Positions 1-7,743 are shown, numbered from the stretch's first letter. The stretch: 27,563 nt of DNA from an uncultured Clostridium sp. (GCA_958438515.1 CAUBRZ010000019.1:1-27563), one strand, 5' to 3'. Notes: a model not told the origin generated them from the sequence alone. Translations and numbers: made by a program.

Positions 1-66
1 AATACTAATGATGAAATAGATTATATAGCAGTAGGATTATTAGATGAACAAGCAGCAGAAGATTTA
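1..66 (+). repeat. Direct repeat copy 1 (partner at 1075-1140)
   Basis: Sixty-six bases starting AATACTAATGATGAAATAGA are repeated at 1075-1140 with one difference (GCAGCAGAA here, GCAGGAGAA in the second copy). The offset of 1074 bases is exactly 358 codons, so the repeat is in frame and marks a tandem protein module. The repeat may extend to the left beyond the window. Confidence 0.95.
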
Positions 67-1215
67 AAAGGTGAAACAATGACAATTTCTTATAAAAATA
101 CTAATATAAACTTAACAATTAAAATACAAGAAAAAGAAATAGCTAATATAGTTGTAACTAAAAAACAAACAACAACAAATAGATATGAGGAAACTATAAT
201 AGCAAGTATAAGTTCAGGCCTAAATGAAGAAAGGATATCTGCAGAAAAATTAGCAGTAGAAATCAAAGATAGCAAAAATAATATTGTAGATGATGAAAAT
301 ATAGCAAAAGTAACAAAAACAGATAGCCAATTTGGTGGACAAGTAGATTTAAGCTTTGTAGCAACAAAAGCAGGAAAATACACAATAACACCAAAAGTAG
401 GAACAATAGTAGGAGATGCAATAGAAGTAACAGTAACAGAAAACCAAATTGTTAATCAAATAACAGTAGGAGATATAGGAGAGAAATTCAGAATAAACCA
501 AACAAGAACAGTAAATGTAGACTTTGCACATAAATATGCAGAAGGAGAAGAAATAAACCTTGATATAACAGCAGATAGATTAACAATAGAAGCAGAAGGG
601 CTAGAATATACATTAAGAGATTCAGATGATAATGTAATAGATGTAAGCAAAAAACCAAAAGCAATAGTAAAGAAAATATCAATAAAAGCAACAGAGACAG
701 GTAATAAAGAGTTGAAAATAATTGTAGATAAAGACGATGAAAACGCAAAATATATAAAAACAGAATCAATTAATATATTACCAGAAGCAGAAAAAGAGTT
801 AAAAATAGATAATGAAAACAGTAGTGATATTACTCTATATTTCCAAGAATCATCAGAAAATACAATGATACAAAAAGGAAAAGGTGATTATATTTATACA
901 TTATTACCAGTATGGATAGAAGATGAAGACGGAGTAAGAACAAAAGTAAAACTAAAAGACTTAATAGATGGAACAGTAAAAGTTACAAATAGTTTTGATG
1001 ATCCAAATGATCCATTACAATCTATAAAAACATCAGGATATAAAACAAATGGAAATAGTGTAATAGAAGTTACAAATACTAATGATGAAATAGATTATAT
1101 AGCAGTAGGATTATTAGATGAACAAGCAGGAGAAGATTTAAATAATAAAGTAATTAAGATTTCTTATGGTCAAATTACAAAAACTATTAGTTTAAATATT
1201 CTAGTACAGAATTAG
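1..1215 (+). CDS. Repetitive Ig-like surface/secreted protein, C-terminal part (5' end outside window)
   Basis: The frame is open from base 1, so the ATG at 79 is only an internal Met and this is the last ~404 residues of a longer protein. The visible part is hydrophilic and beta-rich, with alternating short hydrophobic strands and Asn/Asp/Lys/Glu-rich turns, as in Ig-like or cadherin-like modules of large extracellular proteins. Residues 1-22 (NTNDEIDYIAVGLLDEQAAE...) recur almost exactly near the C-terminus, 358 residues later, so the protein is built from long tandem units. The last unit ends after one more strand (ending LNILVQN). There is no LPXTG motif, C-terminal membrane segment or choline-binding repeat, so the mode of surface attachment is not visible. 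An N-terminal signal peptide would lie outside the window. Surface location and any adhesin role are inference; no catalytic motif is seen. Confidence 0.7.
   Translation, partial: NTNDEIDYIAVGLLDEQAAEDLKGETMTISYKNTNINLTIKIQEKEIANIVVTKKQTTTNRYEETIIASISSGLNEERISAEKLAVEIKDSKNNIVDDENIAKVTKTDSQFGGQVDLSFVATKAGKYTITPKVGTIVGDAIEVTVTENQIVNQITVGDIGEKFRINQTRTVNVDFAHKYAEGEEINLDITADRLTIEAEGLEYTLRDSDDNVIDVSKKPKAIVKKISIKATETGNKELKIIVDKDDENAKYIKTESINILPEAEKELKIDNENSSDITLYFQESSENTMIQKGKGDYIYTLLPVWIEDEDGVRTKVKLKDLIDGTVKVTNSFDDPNDPLQSIKTSGYKTNGNSVIEVTNTNDEIDYIAVGLLDEQAGEDLNNKVIKISYGQITKTISLNILVQN
1075..1140 (+). repeat. Direct repeat copy 2 (partner at 1-66)
   Basis: Second copy of the in-frame 66-base repeat, one mismatch from copy 1. 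After this copy the sequences diverge, although the encoded residues stay similar (MTISYKN versus IKISYGQ), and the protein ends 25 codons later. Confidence 0.95.
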
Positions 1216-1222
1216 TAAAATC

Positions 1223-1263
1223 AAAAGAAGTTATTAAGCAAAATATACTTAATAACTTCTTTT
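1223..1263 (+). terminator. Rho-independent terminator of the surface-protein gene
   Basis: A perfect 16-bp stem (AAAAGAAGTTATTAAG at 1223-1238 with 1248-1263) has a 9-base loop and runs into a T-rich tract (TTTTGTTTTT). It begins 8 bases after the TAG stop. Confidence 0.9.
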
Positions 1264-1284
1264 TGTTTTTCTTATAATAAAAAA

Positions 1285-1319
1285 GAACTAGATTACTTTT
1301 TTAAGGAGAAATCTAGTTC
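1285..1319 (-). terminator. Hairpin, candidate terminator for the minus-strand oxidoreductase gene
   Basis: GAACTAGATT at 1285-1294 pairs with 1310-1319 (10 bp, 15-base loop). On the minus strand the stem is followed by TTTTTT (complement of 1279-1284). It lies about 125 bases past the ancestral stop of the Rieske oxidoreductase gene, so the assignment is likely but not certain. Confidence 0.55.
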
Positions 1320-1492
1320 AATAAACAAAAAATAAACATATAAATATATGATTTATCTTAAGAGCATTGTAGCAAAAAAATCCTTATAAGTCAACAAAAA
1401 CACGAAAAAAACCAAAAAAACTTACTAAAAACATAAAAAAATATTATAATAGATTAAAAGTTTCCAAATCTTTGAAAGCAGGGTCATACAGG

Positions 1493-2959
1493 TTAGTTCC
1501 GATCATAATTAAAACGAGAACCATGACAAGGGCAATCCCAAGTTTTGTCCACATCATTCCAAGAAAGCAAACAACCTAAATGTGTACAAATAGGCTTAAC
1601 AGCATAAATTTTACCGTTAGGATTCTTATAAATACCTATTTTTTGGTTATTTATTTCAATAATACTACCAGAATTATTGGCAATTTTGTCAAAATCCATA
1701 TTAGCATGTTTTAATTTATTAAATAAAAGAGAATTTGCAGATTCTGTTAAAATATTTTTCATTTCATCAATATTTTTAACAGGTTTTAATCTGGAAGAAT
1801 CAAATAAATAAGAAAATTTATTTGATTTACCACAAATACTATCAACAACAATATTTGCAGCGACATTAGAAAGTGTCATTCCCCACTTTTTAAATCCAGT
1901 TCCAACATACATATTTGGCATAATATGAGAATAAGGTCCAATATAAGGTAATTTATCAAGAGAAATACAATCTCTAGTATTCCACATATATAATACATCA
2001 CAATCTGGATAATATTTTTTAGCTTCTTGTTTTAATAAACCATAACTATCTTTGTAAGATGTAGGTTTCCCGGTTTTGTGTTCACATCCACCAATTAACA
2101 ACAGATTTTTGCCATTATATTTAGTAGTTCTAAAAGAAAATATAGGATTATCAACAGAAATATACATACCTTTGAATAAAGTTTTTTTAGGATCAACTGC
2201 TATTAAATAAGAAGTAGATTGATACATTTTAGCAAAATAGAATCCAGGAAAATTAATAAAAGGATAATGGGTTGCAACAATAACATACTTGGATTTTACT
2301 TCTATATCCTTAGAATATGTGATATAATTTGAACCATCTTGCTTTATATCAAAAACAGTAGTATTAGTAAAAAAATGTCCACCTTTTTTAGTAATTGATT
2401 TAATTAGACCAGATAAATATTTTAAGGGATTAAATTGTGCTTGATTTTTAAAGCAAATAGCACCTTCTATTTTGAAAGGAAGCCCTACTTTAGTAACAAA
2501 TTCACAATTATATTCTAAATCTTCAATAGCCTTAATTTCATTTTTAATAAGATGCAAATTATTTTTATTAGTTGTATAAATGTAATTATTTTGATATTCA
2601 AAATCACATTTTATATTCTCTTCATCAATGATATTTTTTATATTTTCTATTGCCCTTTCATTTACATCTAAATAATCTTTAGCAAATTTTTGTCCATATG
2701 AATTGGTTAAGTATTCATAAAATAAGCCATGAGCACTAGTTATCTTTCCAGTAGTATGACCAGTTGTTTTTTCACCTATTTTATTTTTTTCAAGTACAGT
2801 AACCTTATATCCAAGTTTAGTTAAGTAATAGGCACAAGTTAAACCAAAAATTCCAGCACCTATAATACAGACATCTGTTGTTAATTTAATATTTTTATTA
2901 TCAGATAAATTAAAATTTTCATTTGAAATGTTAGAATCTGAAATCCATAAAGAGTTCAT
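1493..2959 (-). CDS. FAD-dependent oxidoreductase with C-terminal Rieske [2Fe-2S] domain, frameshifted near its 3' end
   Basis: The N-terminus has the FAD/NAD-binding fold motif IIGAGIFGLTCAYYL (around residues 33-47), followed by a DAO-type (glycine-oxidase-like) oxidoreductase domain. The C-terminus carries a Rieske cluster motif: CTHLGC with a second half CPCHGSRF, supplying the two Cys and two His ligands. This two-domain family is common in Clostridia and Bacilli; its substrate is generally unknown. The ATG at 2959 is chosen because GAGGTG sits 6-7 bases upstream; the in-frame GTG at 2968 is too close to that Shine-Dalgarno. The frame stops at 1493 right after CHGSRFNYD. Omitting one base (1501) restores a frame reading GTNLYDPAFKDLETFNLL to a TAA at 1444-1446, which looks like a normal tail of this family. 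Either a sequencing error or a recent one-base insertion truncated the last ~18 residues; both cluster-binding motifs are intact. Confidence 0.9.
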   Translation of the reverse strand: MNSLWISDSNISNENFNLSDNKNIKLTTDVCIIGAGIFGLTCAYYLTKLGYKVTVLEKNKIGEKTTGHTTGKITSAHGLFYEYLTNSYGQKFAKDYLDVNERAIENIKNIIDEENIKCDFEYQNNYIYTTNKNNLHLIKNEIKAIEDLEYNCEFVTKVGLPFKIEGAICFKNQAQFNPLKYLSGLIKSITKKGGHFFTNTTVFDIKQDGSNYITYSKDIEVKSKYVIVATHYPFINFPGFYFAKMYQSTSYLIAVDPKKTLFKGMYISVDNPIFSFRTTKYNGKNLLLIGGCEHKTGKPTSYKDSYGLLKQEAKKYYPDCDVLYMWNTRDCISLDKLPYIGPYSHIMPNMYVGTGFKKWGMTLSNVAANIVVDSICGKSNKFSYLFDSSRLKPVKNIDEMKNILTESANSLLFNKLKHANMDFDKIANNSGSIIEINNQKIGIYKNPNGKIYAVKPICTHLGCLLSWNDVDKTWDCPCHGSRFNYDRN

Positions 2960-3016
2960 AAAACTCACCTCACAAAGGTAGTATAACCAAATTTTTAGAA
3001 TAAATTATAAAAAAAG

Positions 3017-3045
3017 TGGAAAAATAAAAAATATAGTGATATACT
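3017..3045 (+). promoter_or_regulatory. Candidate sigma-A promoter of the M18 aminopeptidase gene
   Basis: TGGAAA (3017-3022), a 17-base spacer and TATACT (3040-3045) with an extended -10 (TGA just before). A strong AAAGGAGGA ribosome-binding site precedes the ATG at 3080. Confidence 0.55.
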
Positions 3046-3079
3046 CTAAAAAGGAAAAAAATTACAAAGGAGGATTATA

Positions 3080-4477
3080 ATGTCAGAAGATTTGAAACAA
3101 AAACTTTTTAATAATAAAAAGGATGGATGGGAAGATGCTGATACAAGAAAAAGAGAAGAAATATTTAACTTATCAAAAAAATATATGAATTTCTTGAATG
3201 CAGCAAAAACAGAAAGAGAGTTTATTAAGCAAGCTAGAAAAATGGCAGATGAAAATGGTTATAAAGATATTATGGAATTTGATACTTTGAAACCAGGTGA
3301 TAAAATTTACTTTGTGAATAGAGAAAAGAGCATGTATCTAGCAATCATAGGAGAAAATCCAATAGAAGAAGGGATGCATATAATTGGTTCACATGTTGAC
3401 TCACCAAGGTTAGACTTAAAGCCAAATCCATTATATGAAGATACTGGATTAGCATATTTTAAAACACACTATTATGGTGGAATAAAAAAATATCAATGGA
3501 CAACTATTCCACTTAGCATGCATGGTGTAATAGTAAAAACTAATGGAGAAAAAGTAGAAATTAATATTGGCGAAAATGAAAATGATCCTATTTTTACAAT
3601 TACAGACCTATTACCACACCTTGCACAAGAACAAATGGAGAAAAAGTTAAAGAATGGAATTGATGGGGAAGATTTAAATTTACTAATAGGAAGTATTCCA
3701 TATGATGATACAAAAGTATCAGAAAAAGTAAAACTAAACATTTTAAATATTCTAAACCAGAAATATGGTATTACAGAAGTAGATTTAACAAGTGCAGAAA
3801 TTGAATTAGTTCCAGCATTTAAAGCAAGAAGTTTAGGTTTTGATGGAAGTATGGTAGCAGCATATGGACAAGATGACAAAGTATGTGCATATACGTCTCT
3901 TCAAGCAATGATGGAATTAGATAAAGTAAAAAATACAGCTGTATGTATTTTATCTGACAAAGAGGAAATTGGAAGTATGGGAAATACCGGTATGGAATCT
4001 CATATGTTTGATTTCTTTATTTCTGAAATACTAAACAAACTAGAGATAAATAGACCAAATTTGTTAGATAAAGTATTTTGTTTTTCAAAAATGTTATCAT
4101 CAGATGTTGATGCAGGATTTGATCCAATATATAGCTCCGTCTCAGATAAGGCAAATGCAGGATTTTTAGGAAAAGGAATAAGTTTAAATAAATACACAGG
4201 AGCAAGGGGAAAATCAGGTGCTTCTGATGCCAATGCAGAATATGTAGCATGGGTAAGAAATGTATTAGAAAAAAATGAAATAAAATATCAGATAGCAGAA
4301 TTAGGAAAAGTTGATATAGGTGGAGGAGGAACTATAGCCTATATTTTAGCAAATAAAGGAACAGATGTAATAGATTGTGGGGTGCCAGTTCTTTCAATGC
4401 ATGCACCATATGAAGTAACTAGTAAATATGACATTTATTCTGCATATAAAACATATAAAGCATTTTGGCAAGAGTAA
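3080..4477 (+). CDS. M18-family aminopeptidase (aspartyl aminopeptidase / aminopeptidase I type)
   Basis: This is a zinc metallo-exopeptidase that removes N-terminal residues from peptides in the cytoplasm; M18 enzymes often prefer acidic or neutral residues. The 465-residue length is normal for bacterial M18 members. Visible active-site motifs are GSHVDSPR (His105, Asp107), the bridging-Asp region GQDDKVCAYTS (around 263-273), DKEEIGSMG with the catalytic and metal Glu pair (295-296), LSSDVDAGFDP, and the C-terminal metal-His motif LSMHAPYE. No signal peptide is present. The ATG follows AAAGGAGGATTATA, which fixes the start. The gene is monocistronic, with its own promoter and terminator, and is divergent from the Rieske oxidoreductase. 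Substrate preference is not readable from sequence. Confidence 0.95.
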   Translation: MSEDLKQKLFNNKKDGWEDADTRKREEIFNLSKKYMNFLNAAKTEREFIKQARKMADENGYKDIMEFDTLKPGDKIYFVNREKSMYLAIIGENPIEEGMHIIGSHVDSPRLDLKPNPLYEDTGLAYFKTHYYGGIKKYQWTTIPLSMHGVIVKTNGEKVEINIGENENDPIFTITDLLPHLAQEQMEKKLKNGIDGEDLNLLIGSIPYDDTKVSEKVKLNILNILNQKYGITEVDLTSAEIELVPAFKARSLGFDGSMVAAYGQDDKVCAYTSLQAMMELDKVKNTAVCILSDKEEIGSMGNTGMESHMFDFFISEILNKLEINRPNLLDKVFCFSKMLSSDVDAGFDPIYSSVSDKANAGFLGKGISLNKYTGARGKSGASDANAEYVAWVRNVLEKNEIKYQIAELGKVDIGGGGTIAYILANKGTDVIDCGVPVLSMHAPYEVTSKYDIYSAYKTYKAFWQE

Positions 4478-4488
4478 AAGGCAAAATA

Positions 4489-4517
4489 AAAAACTGTAGA
4501 TATTTTCTACAGTTTTT
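4489..4517. terminator. Bidirectional rho-independent terminator
   Basis: A perfect 12-bp stem (AAAAACTGTAGA at 4489-4500 with 4506-4517) has a 5-base loop. T tracts on the plus strand (TTTTTGTTTTG) and on the minus strand (TTTTTATTTTG) let it end both the aminopeptidase gene and the convergent Xre-type gene. Confidence 0.9.
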
Positions 4518-4526
4518 GTTTTGTTA

Positions 4527-4880
4527 TTAGTTTTTTGATGTGTCTAAGTCATTTAAAGAATCAATAATTTTAGAAATTAATTCTTTTTGCCAATCAGATA
4601 AAGAATTAACTTTTTCACATAATTCAACGTCTTCTTTTAGAGCAGAATTGGTTATGAAATCTTTATAAATAGTATTAGGTTGAATACCTAAAAGATTCAT
4701 ATATCGAATTAGAGTTTGTGTTTTAATACCATTATTACCATTTTCTATTCTAGATATATATTTTAAAGAAATTTCTACTTCTTCAGATAATTGCTCTTGA
4801 GTAAGACCCCTTTTTACACGGAAATCCTTTAATATTTTACCTATAACTTTATCAACATCGGATTTAGAAATATTATCCAT
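4527..4880 (-). CDS. Xre-family helix-turn-helix transcriptional regulator
   Basis: A 117-residue DNA-binding protein with a Cro/C1-type helix-turn-helix at about residues 15-70 (core LTQEQLSEEVEISLKYISRIENG). A short acidic/hydrophobic C-terminal helix region (SDWQKELISKIIDSLNDL) probably mediates dimerization. The start is the ATG at 4880, preceded by GGAGGT with a good spacer. The frame is open further upstream, but that extension is hydrophobic, non-conserved-looking and lacks a ribosome-binding site. It is divergent from a 53-codon small gene across a 240-base spacer with repeated AGTTATACT elements, an arrangement typical of a self-regulating Xre repressor. Its target and ligand are unknown. 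Confidence 0.85.
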   Translation of the reverse strand: MDNISKSDVDKVIGKILKDFRVKRGLTQEQLSEEVEISLKYISRIENGNNGIKTQTLIRYMNLLGIQPNTIYKDFITNSALKEDVELCEKVNSLSDWQKELISKIIDSLNDLDTSKN

Positions 4881-4917
4881 TTTCCTACCTCCATTTATCA
4901 TTCTAAGTATTAGTTTT

Positions 4918-4926
4918 AGTATAACA
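4918..4926 (-). promoter_or_regulatory. Extended -10 promoter element of the Xre-type gene
   Basis: On the minus strand this reads TGTTATACT, an extended -10 with a perfect TATACT, 37 bases before the ATG at 4880. No convincing -35 is seen. Just upstream (4940-4967) lie two GTGAACA/GTTGAACA-like half sites that could be operators; this is weak. Confidence 0.4.
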
Positions 4927-5035
4927 ATTGATATTAAAATGTTGAACACATTAATACTGTGAACATAATATTGGAAAAAATTGCTAAAAATCATAAAAAA
5001 ACTTGAATTAACAAGTAATATATGATAACATCATT

Positions 5036-5063
5036 TTGAATAAGTTATACTTTTAGTTATACT
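5036..5063 (+). promoter_or_regulatory. Candidate promoter of the 53-codon gene, with tandem AGTTATACT repeat
   Basis: TTGAAT (5036-5041), a 16-base spacer and TATACT (5058-5063). The nonamer AGTTATACT occurs twice (5043-5051 and 5055-5063), 12 bases apart and overlapping the -10, so it could be an operator for the divergent Xre-type protein. Confidence 0.45.
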
Positions 5064-5120
5064 CAAAAATGCACACAGTTATTCATAAAATAAAATCCAA
5101 TAAAAGAGGGTGCCGAAAAA

Positions 5121-5282
5121 ATGATAAAAGACGAATATTATATTGAATTTTTAAAATCAATAATTTCATGCATCAGTCGAGGTGATTATGGTTCTGCAAA
5201 AGAATTATCATATTTAGAATTAGAAAAAATGAATAAAGAAAATAAAAGAGCAAATGAAAAAGACAGATTAAAACTGGAATAA
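5121..5282 (+). CDS. Small hypothetical protein, 53 residues
   Basis: An intact short frame from ATG 5121 to TAA 5280-5282, preceded by GAGGGTG about 8-9 bases upstream and a plausible promoter. The protein is hydrophilic and probably helical (MIKDEYYIEFLKSI at the start, then GDYGSAKELSYLELEKMN and a Lys/Glu/Asn-rich tail). No transmembrane segment or known motif is recognised. It is divergent from an Xre-type gene and followed by a terminator 60 bases downstream, so it is probably expressed alone under that regulator. I do not recognise the family. Confidence 0.55.
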   Translation: MIKDEYYIEFLKSIISCISRGDYGSAKELSYLELEKMNKENKRANEKDRLKLE

Positions 5283-5340
5283 AAAATGTAGATATATAAA
5301 ATTCAATTTGATACAAGAAACAATAAAATAATAAAAAATA

Positions 5341-5372
5341 AAAAACCTTGATACTATCAAATCAAGGTTTTT
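5341..5372. terminator. Bidirectional terminator between the small gene and tRNA-Arg
   Basis: A perfect 12-bp stem (AAAAACCTTGAT at 5341-5352 with 5361-5372) has an 8-base loop. T-rich tracts follow on both strands, so it can end the plus-strand small gene and the minus-strand tRNA-Arg transcript. Confidence 0.85.
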
Positions 5373-5376
5373 GTTT

Positions 5377-5453
<77 letters not shown>

Positions 5454-5475
5454 ATAACTTTAAATGACAAGTAAT

Positions 5476-5504
5476 ATAATACCACAAAAAAGCTAAAGTG
5501 TCAA
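5476..5504 (-). promoter_or_regulatory. Promoter of tRNA-Arg
   Basis: On the minus strand: TTGACA (complement of 5499-5504), a 17-base spacer and TATTAT (complement of 5476-5481), ending 22 bases before the mature tRNA 5' end. Confidence 0.8.
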
Positions 5505-5523
5505 TAAATGTAGCATAAAAAAA

Positions 5524-6135
5524 TTAAAAAATTAAGCTAATAAACCCAAAGAGACCAAAAACAATAAAAATAATGTTAGATAAAATTTCTACAAATCTAG
5601 GATTTAGCTTGTTGCCTATAAGTTTTCCAAAGAAAATAGCAATGGAATTGCTAGCAACCATACCTAAAATAGAGCCTAAAATAAGTGAAATTTTATGAGT
5701 AGGGTACTGTAAACCAAGACCAAGAGAAGCTAAAAATGTTTTATCACCAAGTTCTCCAATAATAATGCTAATAGCTATAATAAAGATATAGTTAATATTA
5801 AAATTAGAGATTTTATTCAATATAGAAGTTTTCGAGTCCTTTTTATTGGAGTTTTCAACTGAAGGAATAAAGCCGATAATTCCAAATAAAATAAATGAAA
5901 AGTAAGTGAAAATTTCTAGATATAATTTAAAAGACTCATTTTCAAAAGAACCAAGCTTACTACCAAATAATATAGCTAAACCATGACTAAAAAAAGTACC
6001 AATAGCTACTCCAAGCAAAATATTTGCAGCTTTATCTTTGGCAGAAAAGGATAAAACAAGAAGTTGTGTTTTATCACCTAATTCAGAAATGAAAACAATA
6101 AAAAAACATATTAAAAAAGGATAAATAAATTCCAT
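5524..6135 (-). CDS. TMEM165/GDT1 (UPF0016) family divalent-cation transporter, likely Mn2+
   Basis: A 203-residue integral membrane protein with six or so hydrophobic helices arranged as two homologous halves. Each half carries the family signature: ISELGDKTQ (residues 17-24) and IGELGDKTF (127-134), whose acidic residues form the cation site. Family members export Mn2+ (bacterial MneA/Mnx types) or move Ca2+/Mn2+ in eukaryotic Golgi. The halves are joined by a Lys/Ser/Asn-rich linker (about 92-112), presumably cytoplasmic. The ATG at 6135 has AGAGGTG 9 bases upstream; the in-frame GTG at 6147 overlaps that Shine-Dalgarno and is rejected. Such genes are often controlled by a Mn2+-sensing yybP-ykoY riboswitch, but the upstream 150 bases show no such structure. 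It appears to be a single-gene unit. Confidence 0.9.
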   Translation of the reverse strand: MEFIYPFLICFFIVFISELGDKTQLLVLSFSAKDKAANILLGVAIGTFFSHGLAILFGSKLGSFENESFKLYLEIFTYFSFILFGIIGFIPSVENSNKKDSKTSILNKISNFNINYIFIIAISIIIGELGDKTFLASLGLGLQYPTHKISLILGSILGMVASNSIAIFFGKLIGNKLNPRFVEILSNIIFIVFGLFGFISLIF

Positions 6136-6242
6136 AAAAGAAAGCACCTCTTTCTTTTTAATAAATATGCATAAAAAATAAATATATTATAGCTAATATA
6201 ATAATAGTTAATAAATAATTTTAGGATAAGTCATAAGAATAG

Positions 6243-6271
6243 TTGAAATATTATGTAATTCATAGTATAAT
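6243..6271 (+). promoter_or_regulatory. Near-consensus promoter of the 112-residue unknown gene
   Basis: TTGAAA (6243-6248), a 17-base spacer and a perfect TATAAT (6266-6271). An AAAGGAGG ribosome-binding site precedes the ATG at 6307. Confidence 0.85.
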
Positions 6272-6306
6272 ATATACACAAAATAGTAGAAAGGAGGTTC
6301 TACATT

Positions 6307-6645
6307 ATGTATAAAGTAGAACAAATATATGTTAAATTTGAGGAATCAGACTCAATTGAACATCAAGGAAATAAACGGTCAATTGAACGTTTTAGAGAGA
6401 AGGGTTATAATATTGTAAGTGAAAAAAATGGGTTCTATGTTTTAAATAAGCCAGCAAAAGTTATTCTAGTAGGAGGTTGTGGAGAAAACGGCACATATAT
6501 CCATGATGCAAAAGATGAAATTCTTCAATATTATGGAAGAAGAAGAATATCAGAAAAGCTGGTAAAAGAATTTAAAAAAGATTTTGATAATGGAGTAATA
6601 TCAATTGAAATGGATCAAGATTCTTATAAAATTATAAAAACCTAA
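6307..6645 (+). CDS. Hypothetical protein, 112 residues
   Basis: I do not recognise this protein. It is a soluble alpha/beta-looking protein with no signal peptide or membrane helix. Visible features are a strand near the N-terminus (YKVEQIYVKFEES), a Gly-rich turn VILVGGCGENGTYIHDA around residues 51-67, and a basic helix YYGRRRISEKLVKEFKKDF around 78-96. The GGCGENG segment suggests a loop rather than a classical P-loop, since no GKS/T follows. The gene has a near-consensus promoter, an ideal AAAGGAGG ribosome-binding site and its own hairpin terminator, so it is likely a well-expressed single-gene unit. Neither neighbour is in the same transcript. Confidence 0.75.
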   Translation: MYKVEQIYVKFEESDSIEHQGNKRSIERFREKGYNIVSEKNGFYVLNKPAKVILVGGCGENGTYIHDAKDEILQYYGRRRISEKLVKEFKKDFDNGVISIEMDQDSYKIIKT

Positions 6646-6685
6646 ATAATATAAGGAGAGCTAACAACTCTCCTTATATTATTTA
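6643..6685 (+). terminator. Long hairpin terminator including the stop codon of the upstream gene
   Basis: A perfect 18-bp stem (6643-6660 with 6668-6685, 7-base loop CTAACAA) begins on the TAA stop codon of the 112-residue gene. The GC-containing upper stem is GGAGAG/CTCTCC. The 3' side is T-rich (TATATTATTTATT) but has no uninterrupted T run. Confidence 0.7.
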
Positions 6686-6801
6686 TTAGAAAGAGCAGGT
6701 TTATAAATGTAAATTTTTTGTGAATTGCTTTACTTTGATAAAAGAAAATGATAATATGATATTCAAGTAAAAGAAAGCCAAAAATAAAGGAGGAATTTTT
6801 T

Positions 6802-7743
6802 GTGATAGAGGTAAAAAATGTTACAAAAAAGTATGGAAAGACAGTAGCCGTAGATAACATAAGTTTCACCATAAATGAAGGTGAAATAATTGGATTATTA
6901 GGTCCAAATGGTGCTGGTAAAAGTACAACAATGAATATGCTTACAGGTTTTATAGAGCAAACAGAAGGTGAGATTATAATTGATGGTTATAATATGTTAA
7001 AGAAACCTAAGAAAGCAAAAAGAGAAATTGGTTATATGCCAGAAGGAGTGCCCCTTTATACAGACCTAACAGTAAAAGAATTTGTAACTTATATGGCACA
7101 AATTAAAAATGTAGATAGGAAATTAAGAAAAGAAAAAGTTGAAAAAATAATAGAACAAACAGGATTAAAGGATGTGGAAAATAAACTAACTAGAAACTTA
7201 TCAAGAGGATACAAACAAAGAGTAAGTATGGCAGGAGCTTTAGTTGGAGAGCCTAAGATATTAATCTTAGATGAACCAACAGTAGGACTTGATCCAAAGC
7301 AAATTACAGAGATAAGAAATTTAATAAAAGAATTGGGAAAAACGCATACAATAATAATTAGTTCTCATATTTTATCAGAGATAAGTCAGATATGCAGTAA
7401 AGTTATAATAATCAATAAAGGGAAAATAGTTGCAGTTGATACTCCAGAAAATCTAGAAGAAAAAGTATCAAATAAAAATTGTGTTTATGTAACAGTTGAA
7501 GATCCAGAAAACAAAATGAAGGAAATCAAAAATAAGATAAAAGATATAAAAAGGTTAGAACTAATAGAAAAAAATGAAGATGGAACAACTCAATATATGA
7601 TAGAATCAAGTGAAAATATAGATCTAAGAAAAACGATTTTCTCAGAATTAGCAAAAGAGAATATTACAATTTTTGAGATGAAAAAGGCAGATACAACGTT
7701 AGAAGACGCATTTATGAAACTTATAGAAGGAGGTAATAAATAA
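6802..7743 (+). CDS. ABC transporter ATP-binding protein, GldA/ABC-2 exporter type
   Basis: The ATPase subunit of an ABC-2-type exporter, working at the inner face of the membrane. Walker A is GPNGAGKST (34-42), the signature is LSRGYKQR (133-140), Walker B is ILILDEPTVGLDP (153-165) and the switch His is in IISSHIL (H189). The 313-residue length includes the C-terminal regulatory extension typical of GldA/CcmA-like proteins (VYVTVEDPENK, and a C-terminal TTLEDAFMKLIEG motif). The start is GTG 6802, placed 9 bases after AAAGGAGGA. Its TAA shares one base with the ATG of the permease gene (TAATG), indicating translational coupling. With the next two genes it forms a GldA-GldF-GldG-like set, first known from gliding bacteria but widespread in non-gliding Firmicutes. 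The cargo is unknown. Confidence 0.93.
   Translation: MIEVKNVTKKYGKTVAVDNISFTINEGEIIGLLGPNGAGKSTTMNMLTGFIEQTEGEIIIDGYNMLKKPKKAKREIGYMPEGVPLYTDLTVKEFVTYMAQIKNVDRKLRKEKVEKIIEQTGLKDVENKLTRNLSRGYKQRVSMAGALVGEPKILILDEPTVGLDPKQITEIRNLIKELGKTHTIIISSHILSEISQICSKVIIINKGKIVAVDTPENLEEKVSNKNCVYVTVEDPENKMKEIKNKIKDIKRLELIEKNEDGTTQYMIESSENIDLRKTIFSELAKENITIFEMKKADTTLEDAFMKLIEGGNK

Noticed and set aside
90..769. Several open frames on the minus strand opposite the surface-protein gene
   Set aside because: Low-complexity Leu/Ser/Tyr/Cys-rich translations, overlapping one another, with no ribosome-binding sites; they are the complement of Glu/Lys/Thr-rich coding sequence.
4881..4994. N-terminal extension of the Xre-type regulator to a start at 4994
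   Set aside because: The ATG at 4880 has a GGAGGT site at good distance, while the extension is hydrophobic and would cover the regulator's own extended -10.
6136..6306. A yybP-ykoY manganese riboswitch ahead of the GDT1-like transporter
   Set aside because: Expected from family knowledge, but the spacer is plain AT-rich sequence without the conserved GC-rich helices.
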